From the NCBI GenBank assembly GCA_017590115.1, contig JAGGNK010013114.1:620001-684000 (forward strand): a stretch of 64,000 nt of DNA, given 5' to 3'. Position numbers and translations under genes: made by a program. This DNA comes from Montifringilla adamsi. Lineage: Eukaryota; Chordata; Aves; Passeriformes; Passeridae. The notes beneath the pieces are model-generated. The model was not told the DNA's origin and did no database searches. It saw only the letters and a program-made list of their open reading frames with translations. Of the stretch, positions 1 to 12,421 are shown piece after piece. How positions within the stretch are numbered: the stretch's first letter is position 1; the number at the start of each line of letters is the position of its first letter.

Positions 1-868
1 GCCTTTTATGTGCAATGTCTGTTCATGTCATATTGCTGAAAATTAAAGAAAGGTTTGAATTTGTAAGTTGCTGCCCGCCAGTACAACGTAAAAGACCAAG
101 GTAGTACAGCTTCTGCTCTTTGTAAAAGAAATCAACAGCCCTAAGAGAAAGCAATCTTGCAGCTTTTACAAAATTCACAGTTAACAATAGAGGAGATGGC
201 TATGACACAAAATTATACTTGCCCCATAACACATACAATTAACATCAGACTAGTACACTTCAAATTGCACCTTTAATAAAACTGCCTAATGTTTCTATCA
301 AACTAATGAATGCATTGCTTCCTTGATTACCTTAAAAATTCATTTGTGCATTTGCATTAGCACTGAAACTTCATTAGCATTACTGCGTGTTCAACAGAAT
401 ACCTTTAGTAAACCACTTTCTACCTTACCATCAATGGTTTTCAAAGCAGATGCACATTGCCATCTCTATTATAATTCCCTCACTAATTAATTTTACACTT
501 TATATTATTTTCCATAATGCATTCCTCCTTTACAGAAGCACCTAAGACATCACAACAGCCTGAGTAAAAAACTCCAAATTATAAATAGAAAGAGCTTTTT
601 CTTATCAGGCAGTAAGTGTCTAGGACCCAAATAAGGTGAAGTAATTTGTAAACTGGAGAAATAACGAGTTCTAAGAAAAATTATTCCAAATCTTATCACA
701 AAGGGCTTTTCCAATGGGTGTCTGCCTTCACCTGTACACCAAATTCAAATCATTAAGATATGAAGGGCAGAACTCCTCAGCCACACGCTGCTCACTACCA
801 AGTTATTTGATTCTCATGACGATGCCTGACCGCCTGAAATCGCTCCTTGGTTTGTTGCATTTATGGCT

Positions 869-895
869 TCTCTTAAAGTAGTCTACTTTAAGAGA
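869..895. repeat. 27-nt palindrome
   Basis: tctcttaaagtag at 869-881 is followed, after a single T, by its exact reverse complement ctactttaagaga at 883-895. The bases immediately outside do not pair. Confidence 0.95.
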
Positions 896-1626
896 TGAAA
901 AATACTATGCCTAAATCCACAGGAAACACTACTGCCCCAACTCTAACCTGCATTTGTGTTTCCTCTTACTGCTCCTTTAAGTTCCACTGCATGTGTCTGT
1001 ATCTTACTGTCCTGTCCTGTACTCCTTGGCATCTCTCTGAGCTTATTTGCACAGCCCAACCGTACACTGTAAAGCCCTGAACTTATGCTGAGTGGGCTGC
1101 TGAGAGAAATGCTTTCCCTTTTTGTATGATACAACATGCCAGTGGGGTTCTTTACAATAAAGCAGGGACAGAGGAGTTGCAGCCAAGTGGAGCTCCACAG
1201 GACACCTGGCACAGTGGACAGCGCCCAGCCCAACACCTCTGAGAACTCCAACCTGACAGTCACAAGAAAACGACGTGTTATAACGGCTCCTTCCCTTTTT
1301 TTTATTACCACAATGCAGTCAGAGACAAAAACAGCAAGGCTACAGCCGAGGTTAAATCTAGACAAAACTCTTCTCATAGGTAAAGGGAGATGGGCTTATT
1401 AAGAAATATTGTATCCTGTGAATTCATGAAACCTCAAAAGCAGAAGAACATTGCTGCTGCAAAGAAAATCAAAGTGTTTTCATGCAATGCACTTCCTCCC
1501 CTAGTTTCCCTGACAATTGCTTCATCAAGACTGTCCCTTTTCCAGCATCTCTCTACTAAAAAGTTTTCTTTGGAGAATAATAGTGCATTGTACAGATGGA
1601 ACAGCTTGTTTTGCATCTTTGTTGGC

Positions 1627-1683
1627 TAAAAAAAACCCAAACCAATCAACAAATGCAAAATCCACCCCAAAGCAACAAAACAA
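1627..1683 (+). repeat. A/C-rich low-complexity tract
   Basis: Nearly all bases are A or C, with taaaaaaaacccaaaccaat and ccaccccaaagcaacaaaac. Confidence 0.8.
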
Positions 1684-4203
1684 AGATTTTTTTACTCAGA
1701 AAAAGCATTTCTAACATAAGAAGAAAAAAAATACCCCACGCACACAGCAGAAAGATTGGTTATTGTCTCACTCTGCTGGAATGCTTTACAAAATCCCTTA
1801 TATCCCCATATGGAATAAAAAGTCCCAGCAGTTCTTGACACTTCACCTATATTTTAGAAATACCTCAGTTGAGAGGTCATGTAAATTTTGCTCTCAGTTC
1901 TTCAGTGTTCTTAGTTATATCTGTAGTATTTTTAAGGCAAGTTTCAGAACACAAATTCCATTTAACCAACATAGAAGATCATAGTGGAGAAGAAATAGGA
2001 AAGGAGAGAAATATGGTTATCATTGATAACATTTTCTAATTTCCCACATAAGTTACACATTAAATTCCATGAAATTTCAATGGGATTGATAGTAAGACCA
2101 CTATGACCTAAATGCTGTTCACCCAATGGAACACACACCACCCTACCCCACCCCAGAAGAGACAGGTTTCCAACCAGGGTTGTACCATACTGAAATAGAA
2201 TACTGGCCACAGACAGTGCCTCTCACAATGTGCGTAAAGTGTAGGGGACACAGCATTATCTAAGTCACTGGATGTTACAGGCATCACAAATGCACATAAT
2301 GGTTTGTCTTATCTGTTAACTTGGGGGTTTTCACAGCTACAGTTAATTCCTGTTCAAAGCCACAAAACAGGAAACAAGCTTTTTTGCAAGTCAAGGCAGT
2401 TGGAGAATTTTAAGGGCCTATTCTCTCAATAAATATAATCACCTGAAATTGTTAAGTGAAATATTAAAAAGAAATGTTCTGTCCAGCTTTGTACATTCAT
2501 GGAGATGGATGCTTTCCTCCTCAGCAGCATCTGAGCAGCTGGTGAGAGCTTCAGGAAGCCACAATGTTGCCATGTGAGACATTGCTACCTCAAACCTCTA
2601 ACAACAGCTGAAGCACAGGGTAGGCTGAGCGCAGCGCAGTGAAACCGCACAAAGAGATTAAGGAATCTCTCACTGGGTAGGGCGATGTAACAATTTCACA
2701 CCACTTGTAACCAATCTCTTGCTGCTCCTGTTATGCAATTAAAGCCATTCACACATTAACAAAGGAAAAAAAGAAAAATCCTCGAGGCTTCACTGCTTTT
2801 CCTAAAGTGAGGACCCTGTTGCTCTGTTATTATAGAGACATTTCTATTGGTATGGATAACAGATTGAGGGTTTATAAATTACCAATTCCCAAAAGCTGCT
2901 TTAAAGCTTCCATTTCACAGATTTTTTAACTCAAGTTCCATATTAGAAGAGGGAATTAGTGTCACTGTTATAGAGATTACTGCGTATTAATATAAAGACT
3001 TACAGAATTGTGAGTCAGTGCCATCAAAGCAGAGCACTGTGCTGTATGGAAAACTGTTACTGCACTTAAAATAGCTCATAATATGTTCAGAAATGCAACA
3101 AATCTGAAAAAAAGAAGTCTCAGCTCTAATTCATTATGTTCATATACTTAAAATAATGCATGCAGTGCTTTACAATCCTTTGCTCTTCCATAAACATGGT
3201 GTAATTTTGAAATTTAAGCAAAAAGACTGCTCTGATTTATTTGCAGATTAAGTTGTATTTTTGTGCTAAATGCTCAGCTGCTCTGCCCAACAGACCACAT
3301 CATGACATTTGTTCATATATGGTTATTCTCAGTTAAAAGCTCTCTCCATCTGCCTGGAGGTTTATTAATAACTCATCACCATGGTATCACAGCATCTTAA
3401 GGAAAATAAAACACAGAGATAGTTGCTAGGCTCTCTGGCCTCTAGGGCTAAAAGGGAATATTTCTTGAGGAAGACTGGGAGAAACTCTTTTATGCATTCA
3501 CTTATCACCCTTGAGGGTAAGGCTAAGCCAAGAGATGGCCCCCATACTGTGTTCTGAAAGCTGCAAGTATTGTAGCCATCACTCAGATGTGTCACCCATG
3601 ATCCAATTCTCTGCACTAACACATTAAAAACAAATATCCATAAATCCAAACTGTGAAGGAAACCTAAGGAAAAAGAGATTGGGGTGAAGGGATGCATCAA
3701 TTTCTGTAGCACTCCCATTTAACCCTCAAAAGGACTCTGCAGCCACATCACTGTTGCCCGATCATATTAACCACACCAAGCTGTTTGCTAACATGCTCTG
3801 AACCCTACGCTGCCTTGCTGCAAACACATCTGACATTAGTGGGGAGAAACAGAGAACAGGTCAATAACACATCCTGTACCCAGAAGAGCTTCAGCTGTTT
3901 CTCACAAGCATTTTCAAATGTACTGAATATGAGAAGTGCAACCCTTTACCTGTAACACCCTACCCATCGATACTGAGAGAGATGTCCCTGTGGTTCTGAC
4001 AGTTTAAACCTCCAGAAGAAACAGGCAGTATGCACTCTTGTAAATTATCTGCTTCAATAAGTGAAGTCAGCTCTAAATATGTTAAAATCTTCAGAACACT
4101 AATACAGGGAAGCATCCAACTTAAATGCAGTGAAACACACAGAGCAGACAGGGTTGGCTTGCAGATCACATCCCTTTTCAAAAAGCATGTATTGTCAAGG
4201 TTG

Positions 4204-4252
4204 CCACACTATTATTCCACACTATTATTATTTATTATTATTATTATAAATC
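4204..4252 (+). repeat. Tandem 13-mer and TTA microsatellite
   Basis: ccacactattatt occurs twice head-to-tail (4204-4216, 4217-4229) and runs into a (TTA)n-type tract with one interruption. Confidence 0.9.
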
Positions 4253-7200
4253 TGTAAAAACAACCTGTATAATGCAGGGTACAAGAGTGTGCTTCCTACT
4301 TACAAATAACTACAGAATTGACTAAATGTCTTCTAAGGCCAAAAAGCAATGAAGTCAGAAGTCACACCTTCAGTTGGTATGCTACTCTGATGAAGTGTCT
4401 CGTGAGCAGGAAAGCTTTACAGCATCATTACGTCTTCTGTCAGGGAGAAACATCCAGCCATGCTAACTGTCCAGTCTACCCTCTGAGAGAAGGACTGTCA
4501 GGGGTTACACCATTTCCTTCCCTCTTCCCTGTTCACACCAAAAAGCCAACATGGTTGCAGAAAGAACCACAGGATGTGGCAGACTCCTCTCCAGTGCCAT
4601 CTCATTAAAGTCACAGTACTCATTTGTTTCTTCACATGTACGGTTAACCCAGCAAAAAGATCATGTGGCTCAAGGGACAGGGAAGACCAGAAACACCAGA
4701 GCATTTCCCAATGAAGGGCTGGCATGAAGCAAAAAGCCGCAAGCAGCAAGCCTGCCACACTCCCCCAGAGACACTGCCATAGCTCAACATATTTCCTCTC
4801 AGAAGGGTTTTCACTCTTGTGTGCTATTTATTCAGTATTTTAGAAGAGGGAAAACTGCTTTTTATCACCTCTTTTTCATACTCATACTACTGCATACTGA
4901 AGCAGAAGTCTGTCACCTCCATTAAATATAAGAGGCTGTATTTTGGTCTCTCAGGTGGCCTCATGTTAAGTTTCAAGAGCAGTTAAGCACGGGAGGAGAC
5001 TATTCCTGTCTTCCTTCAGCTGCTTAGCTAATTAGTGCAAGCAACAAGATACCAGAAAATCTTTTTATTTTTGCTAGATAGTTCTAGTTCTGAGAGGCAA
5101 TGATTCCAGCAATGTGAAGCTGTGTGCTATTTAGGGTCCTCCTTTAGGGCGAAAAAGAAACATCAGGTCAAGGTAAAACTGTCTGGAAACAAACAAACAA
5201 ATCGCCCTGATCTAACTCTGCCTGTCAGGGTGCATTTTGTCCATCTCTGTACCCAAAACATATATAACTAATTCTATTTTCTAGAACAGCAATTGTTGAT
5301 TGATGAGTCATCTTTCCTGTAAATTTATTTTTTTAAGTGATTTTGGCATTGTTCCTTGAAATTCCTCTCTGGCTATGTAATGGAAATTTTGACCTCACAC
5401 TCTGGTTTCTTTAACATCACAGATACAGAGATTATGAGTTTAGGAAGACCAAACAATTGAATAAAGGATGCAATGCAGAAATCTGTAGCACAAAAAGAAA
5501 GCAAGCTGTACTAAATAAACTTGCAATTAAATATTTAACTGTGTGGTCATTAGGTTATGTTCCTAATAATACAGTAGCTCATTTATTGAAATTAAGAATT
5601 CATGGGGGAGGGGGTTGCTTCCCTCTTTTTTATCCCAAAATTGATTATGTGGTTAAAGTTGCTGGCAAGTGAAACTCACCAAAATGTATCAAAATTTAGT
5701 TTTTTCTTATTAATTAGCAACTCCCCATATTACAGTTTCTAAAGCAGACTACAATTAGTTGTCAGAAAACACAAAGTAGAAAAACGTAAGCCAGAAGAGA
5801 GTAGAAAGAAAACAAAAGCACCAAAGAATACATTAATGAGACATAATTATTGGAGAGGGTAGCATAAAACTCTTCAGACTGCAACTACCAAGAGTAAGGG
5901 TTTTTCCTTTTTCTCCCTCCGTTTGGGGGCAATGGAGAAAGTACATGGTAGCTCAAAAGTCCTCAGCTATGCTGAGTTCAAAACAACAACAAAGAACTCA
6001 GAATTTTGAATTGCCTTAGTCCCACAAGAAGAATTAGATGGATTTTTATAGCAAGAATAAAAATGAACACATCTGAGAACTACTCCAATTTATCTAAAAT
6101 ATCATTAAATAAATAGAAGAGAATCTCTTCTTTCCACTCAGCCTGGATTCAGCCATCATGAAAATTCCACAGCGCTCAGAAACAGACAGTGTCTAAGCAC
6201 CTGCTGGAGCCTGGAGCCAGCATTTGCAATTAGTCAATTGCAAATCATCATGATGTGCTAAAACTATGAAGTGGCACATTCGTGGCTCATGAAGGCCAAG
6301 CCTATTGAAAATAAATTGACATATCTACTTTCCAGTTGTTAAGTGGGATGGCCAAGGGACATGACAACATGAGCTTCAAATTATGCATTCTTGGAGAAGC
6401 TCTAAACAAGATTTCTCAGATGATAAGGCTGTTATGGTCTCTGGTAATTCTTCATGGTCATGCCAGAGGGCATCCCACTCCATCCCACCCATGTTTACCT
6501 TGCTCCATCAACCAGTTTTCATTCAGGCTGAGCAATAGGGATCACGTATTTGGGAATGAGCTCTACTAGCTTCTCTAACCACAGGGCAGCCCACACCAGT
6601 CTCTTCACAGATTTCATTACACACTGAACAACTTAAATGGCCAATTTAAACCAGAAAGGTCACAGCAAATTTGAAGCTTTGAAGACAGTCAGTGCTCTTA
6701 CCCATCAACATGGCACTCTGAAAGGAAACTGTGCACCCCACAGTAAATTGGCTCTGCCTAGGTAGGCTGCGACATGTGACTGTGCTGCTGGCACTCCAGA
6801 CAGCTTTGCAGCTGCTTTGAAACTCATAGGAACATCTGTTCTCAGTCTGTTGATTTGAGGGAATGAGTTATTGTGATTTGTACAAGGGTGATGGCTGACT
6901 GATAAGGTTTCAGAAAACACCTGCAATAAGATACTACTGAAAAAAAAAAATCAATGTTTTGTAACATTCCCAGCTCTTATCATAACTTTAATGAGGTTGA
7001 GTTCCCAAAAGAAGACAGTAAAATTATTTGGCTTTTACCTTTTCAGTCTCAGCAATCAACCTAACAGCCGGTAAAACTCATTGTTATTTGGAAAAAAAAA
7101 CCCCATCAAACCAACCTTCAGATTTTCATGTAGAGAACAGCTATAAAAAAACAGCTTAAAGTTTCTGAGGACAGGTAACAGCCATGCTGAAACTGTTTCT

Positions 7201-8145
7201 ACATACATTAATAGCTCAGAGGTGACTGTAGATTAGTAAAACAAAGCCTTGGGTGAAATACAGAGTTTTAATACAAGCTAGTACAGACTCCCTTACACAC
7301 AGTGACCAGTGGGTGCAGGAGAGAAATGGCCAAAAGCTTTCTTATTACACTGATGCAATTTTAAGTAAAGCATTTTCAAATTCTCCACATCATTCTCTTC
7401 AGTTTCACAGGCAAATTTTCACCGATGCAAATAGAAGTCAATACTGGGGGAGATGGGCGTCCTTTCGAGTCACAACATACAAGCATCATAAGAATAGCTG
7501 GGCAGAACATAGGGAAAAAATATTTAGCATCTGTGTAGTTCCTTCAGCTGCTAGGGAAACATCCACCAGATGTTCCTAGATGTTACCTCAGCTGCCTCCC
7601 AAACCACTATCACATCTGCTCTCTTCCTCATTGAATACCAGTGGTAACTGAACTAATGTTTCACTTAACTCATCTTTGTAAAATATTCTCAACACCCTTG
7701 AGGAACTCCTTTTTAAGGAGTTACACTACCCACAAAAAGCAATGTGAAAATCTCCTGTGATTACATGATTGAATTTCCTGAAATTCTCAAGTTATTTAAT
7801 ATATAGGGAATATCATCATTTACACAAAAGTATTATTGGAAGTGATGATATCTTTTCATAAACACAAGTACTGAAACAGCAACAGAAACAATGGTCCACA
7901 GAAACTATCAGAATTAAGGAGGAAAATGGGAAGGAAGAAACCCCACTGTTATTAAATGCTCCTCCTTATCAGGGACACCAAAATTCTTCCTCAAGACCTT
8001 CCTTATACACCTAGAACTGAAACTATTTTCTGTGTTCAGCTACTGAAAATCCCCTCCGCCTATCACCTTTGTGGTATGCAAGATTTGCTTACACTTAGCA
8101 GCAGTGGAAGGGTTGCAATTGTATCCAGTAGAGAAGAGGAAGGAA

Positions 8146-8208
8146 CACAAAAAAAACCCAAACCAACAAAAAAGAAAAAAAACACCCAAACCACCAAACA
8201 CAAAGAGA
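8146..8208 (+). repeat. A/C-rich low-complexity tract
   Basis: acaaaaaaaacccaaaccaa, then poly-A runs broken by single G, then cacccaaaccaccaaacac. Confidence 0.85.
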
Positions 8209-9188
8209 AAGACCACATAGATCAAAACGCCTTATCTTAACACTTTCTATTCTGGAATTTTAAAAAGTCAAGTTTACACATAAGTAATATAGAGCATTTT
8301 TTTAATGATCTAAAATAATTCAAAAGGAAGAATCTTCCTAAGACTGTGAGTCTAGTTTATCTATTATTCTCAATGATCATCATTTTCAAAATGTGTATGG
8401 AAGTAATGATTACTTATTCCAAACTCTCTCAAGTTATTCTCCAAACTTTGTATTTTCAGCCCAAAACATTTTTCAAGTTATTTTCCAGGTATGCTGCACT
8501 CTACTATGTAATGTTGAGAAAAATACAATAAAGACATCAGAAAAGCAAAAAATGTACAAATCCATGTCTCCACTATGCTCTAGCTGATACCCTGCATGAC
8601 TCTGAACAAATCACTTAACTGCATTCCCACCAAAAATGGCTCCAGACTCTGAAAAATGACTATCAGACCAAAAAATGTTTACAGAGCAGCTTGCAATCAT
8701 CAAACAGAGGGCTCTGCAAATGGAAAGTATTACAACATATGGGATGTTCTAGCCATGTGTTTAAAAAAACCCCAGAAGAGCAGAAAAAAGAACCTTCACA
8801 ATCATGACTAGGCACATGTACCAAACAGAAATTAAACTCCTGCTTCTCTGGTATAGCTCTTTGATTTTTCATTACTTATACTTAATAATTACTATATCTA
8901 TAAACTAGAAAAATAAATCAGAAGCTCACCCATACAGGATCAAATAAAAGCTGTTGAAATACTTTGCAAACTGCAGGCATGACAAGGTTCTTGGAAAGAG
9001 GCAGTATCTAGTACCAGATTTCATTCCTACAGCTAAAAGTTAAATTTCCAGGTACCAAGGTCTTTTCTGCAGGTTTCACCTTTATAAATTAAGGGATAAA
9101 AGGAAAATAAAAACAATGTGTCACGTCAGGATGCAACAATGCACACAGTAACCACTGATTTGACAGATGGAATGAGAAGCTCTCACCT

Positions 9189-9275
9189 TTTATTTGCACA
9201 TGAGAAATGAAGATAACTCAATGTTTATTTGCAGATGAGAAATCAGGATATGTTTATTTGCAGGTAGAGAGGATA
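9189..9275 (+). repeat. Three-copy degenerate minisatellite
   Basis: Three consecutive units begin with tttatttgca and continue tgagaaat-aggata or a variant. They start near 9189, 9222 and 9251, with unit lengths of about 33 and 29 bp. Copies 1 and 2 share gatgagaaat/catgagaaat, and copies 2 and 3 share tgtttatttgcag. Confidence 0.8.
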
Positions 9276-9877
9276 TTACTATTTGAAAGGAACTCAGAAA
9301 GGCTCTTTTTCTTCTCCTCCTTAGTAAAATTTGGATGAAGGAACAATGAAACCAAATGTCACTGTTTCCTAATGAAATACTTGTTCAAACAAAGAAATAC
9401 ATTCATGATTACAAAGGGATGCATAAACCCAATTCTACCTTGTTTCCAAATGCATAGCATAAGCAAAGCAAAAGCCTACTATTTTCTCCATAATTATTTT
9501 TCCTTATTAAAAAAATCAGCTATACCTTTCATTCAACATGTAAATCTAAATAAATAACAGAAATAAGCATTTTTTTCTCCATGCGTGAAATTAACGATTA
9601 ACCTCAATAATTAAAAGCATCAGAGTGCCGAACACCCATTGGTTTCTCCAAGCATTCACCCATACTGCACATCTGACAATGATTTCAAAGAAAATCTGGA
9701 TTGAATAATATGATTCAGATGTGAAGAGACTGACAGTGAACAGCATTTTAGTACTGCTCAGTCACAAACCAGCAAGCTTCAGTATTGCATGTCCACATTA
9801 GGAAAAATGAAACGGCTTCTTCCGAGAACAACATGCTGGGTCTTTGACCGCTGTGCCTGCATTTTTCCCCTGAAAAC

Positions 9878-9908
9878 CAAGGGAAATTTGTTATCCTCAT
9901 TTCCCTTG
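9878..9908. repeat. Short inverted repeat (10 bp stem, 11-nt loop)
   Basis: caagggaaat (9878-9887) and atttcccttg (9899-9908) are exact reverse complements. A stem of this length can arise by chance in a window this large. Confidence 0.8.
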
Positions 9909-12406
9909 TTCCTTACAGCCATACAATCTAGTGTAACTACCAAAAAAAATCACAACTTTCCTTAAATCTTGGAAAAAAAATGTTAACTAATTACCCACTT
10001 TTGTAACTTTTAATAAAATAATTTTATGGTGTCGTTGTTTTAAAAGAAAAATCTTCACACAAGAATTAAAAACAAAGGCATAAAATACTTTTCTCAAAGA
10101 TTACTAAGTGGACTGGATGGCCTATGATAATGCAAAAGCCACTCAGGGCAAGCATGTCCTGATGCTAGCATAAATGATTGGCCTACCCATGGCAAGGAGG
10201 AAGCTACAGAGCTTTGGGAAGAAAACACGAAACACAGTGACTTCTTTCACATTTTATAAGGGCCTTCCTTATCTCCTGTCAAATTCCTACAGGAAAGGGT
10301 CTTCTGGCAGTTTTCATAAACACTAATTCTTCTATAAAATGAATGAAAGAACAAACACTGTAACTAGACTCACCACATTTCTCAAGTCTTTTAGGCTATA
10401 GTGGACAGACAAATTTATCCTGCTTTAAAAGAAACTTCACAAATGCAAGTATATGTCACAACACACCATTAGCAGACGGTGATTACAGAACATGTTTGAG
10501 GGAGGCTTGGGTGTGCTTAATCATATAATTCACAAGAAAAGACAGATGACTATGGATATGTTACCACAATGAGGCACAATTTCCAAAATTCAAAGCTGAA
10601 AATAGATTTCAGAATAGAATTTGAGCAGATTTTTCAAAACCAGCAAGACATGACCAAAAAAAAAGGCATGACTACAGACTTGTCCTATCCCTATAATCTT
10701 TCTCTGGGTAGATGACATACAAGACTAGGCGGCCAATGGTCTGACAATCTGCTTCTCAATGCTCAGTAGAAGCCAGATATAAAGAAGTGATACCCTTTCT
10801 TAGCCAGTCTATCCATGCGACTGATGGTATGATCTTTTTATTACTTCATTTGTTAATAGCGGTCCTTTTACTGTTAATGGATGTGGTTTATGCAAATCTT
10901 ATCCACCACAGATAAGATTTATAAATTACTCTAAATTACAGTGCTGTAATGGGACAGTGTTGACACGAAACTCATGTAGTCTAGGATTTTTCAGAGGCAC
11001 GATGCCTAGAGCCAAAATTTAATTTCAGCTCTGAACCAGATTACCTTTGCACCTTTAGGATACTCATCTCCATTTCCTCCTCTCTAAACCCGCCTCCCAG
11101 GATGGTGCTGGAAGTTTACTTAATGAATGTGACTCATCTTAGCACTGCCTCCTGAAATCCAGATATAATCAATAATGAGCCAAAGCTTTACTTGGGCAAA
11201 AGCTGCATTTGAGGAAAAGCGCGCTTTCCATGTTGCCTCTCAGAAGTGACCTCACAAAACACCAAAAGCAAAGCTGTGCTATTTTTATCTCTGTCTTTAA
11301 GTGTGCAGCCACAAAGGCCACTTAGCTTTCCTAGAGCCACACTCTGACCTGGGCCATTACAGCTTCTCTGCCAACCAGCTCAAGCTTGCAATGCAGGACA
11401 CAGCAGTCAGGTGATAATCTGAGTGCACCTGCCTTCACAGCCCCCAGATGCAGAGCAGAGACATCACTGCTTGTGAGCACGCATCCTCTGCCAGGAGTCA
11501 CCTCTCCTCAGAGGAGATGACTCCCTTTTCCTACACACAGCAGAAGGGCAGGTCAACACTCCTCAAACTTGCCTAGCTGCTTGCATGATCCCAAAATGAA
11601 CTGCCACAATTCTCTAGTCATTTCCACCCAAGACACATTAGCATAGATGAGCTCCCTCAGCTTTTTTGGTTGTTCTGGGCCTGCTTGTTCTGACCAAAAC
11701 AAGCCAGGGAACAATTGCAGCTGAGAAAGTGGGTATGAGAGAGAGGGCAGAATTTTCCAAGAGATGTGGTAAGTGCTTGTATGTGACCAGCACACCATTA
11801 ATCAATGTCCAAGGACTTGTTCAAATTATGCAGCTGCCAGATGCGCTCTTCCCTGTCATTCACAAGACTCCACAATCACGAGACTCCCTGTGTACCAGAT
11901 TTGATCACCTGCTCAAGTACTTCTGCGTGGTGTGATCCCAGTCGGTTTTGGCATCAGTATCAAGGAAATAATTTCAGGCATGTGCTCTTGAAGAGCCTGG
12001 TTACACTAAACAGCTTTACATTATAGAGCAAAAGGAAGGGGGAGCTACTTGAAGTATTCTAACTGCTAAGTGTCATTAACTTTCCATCTGGTCAGCTCCT
12101 GGCAATTCCAGAGGTGTCATAGCAGGCATGTTCATGTCCCACCTCCCTGTTCGTTTCTCATGACAGTCATCATCACCCCCTTAACTTTTTGGCCATAAGG
12201 ATCATTTCAGCATATATTGCAGGCTAAAGATCCTCACAGAGTATTTTCAGTCCTTAACTACAGAGCTGTGAGACAGCTTGTAGATGAATGTCCAGTTTTA
12301 ATGACAAGACAAAATGATGGAGAAGCTGTTATTACTCTCAGAGGCAAGCTGTTCCTCTAAGTTCCAAGACCAGTTTCTGCAGGAGAGTGTCATGAGAAGA
12401 ACTGCC

Positions 12407-12421
12407 AAAAAAAAAAAAAAA
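12407..12421 (+). repeat. Poly-A run (15 nt)
   Basis: Fifteen consecutive As. Confidence 0.9.

Larger units (their letters stand above)
1..10000. other. Non-coding DNA, probably FILIP1L 5' intron or upstream flank (block 1)
   Basis: AT-rich sequence with stops in all frames. The open frames present (up to 144 codons on the - strand at 943-1377) show no recognisable domain, splice-border support or codon bias. No CpG island, rRNA or tRNA is apparent. Contents recorded separately are a palindrome at 869-895, A/C-rich tracts at 1627-1683 and 8146-8208, a TTA microsatellite at 4204-4252, a three-copy minisatellite at 9189-9275 and a hairpin at 9878-9908. The assignment to a FILIP1L intron is inferred from the spliced 5'UTR at 52.7 kb; the upstream exon itself is not seen. 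Confidence 0.55.

Noticed and set aside
943..1377. 144-codon minus-strand open frame
   Set aside because: No family resemblance, no splice signals, overlaps open frames on the other strand.
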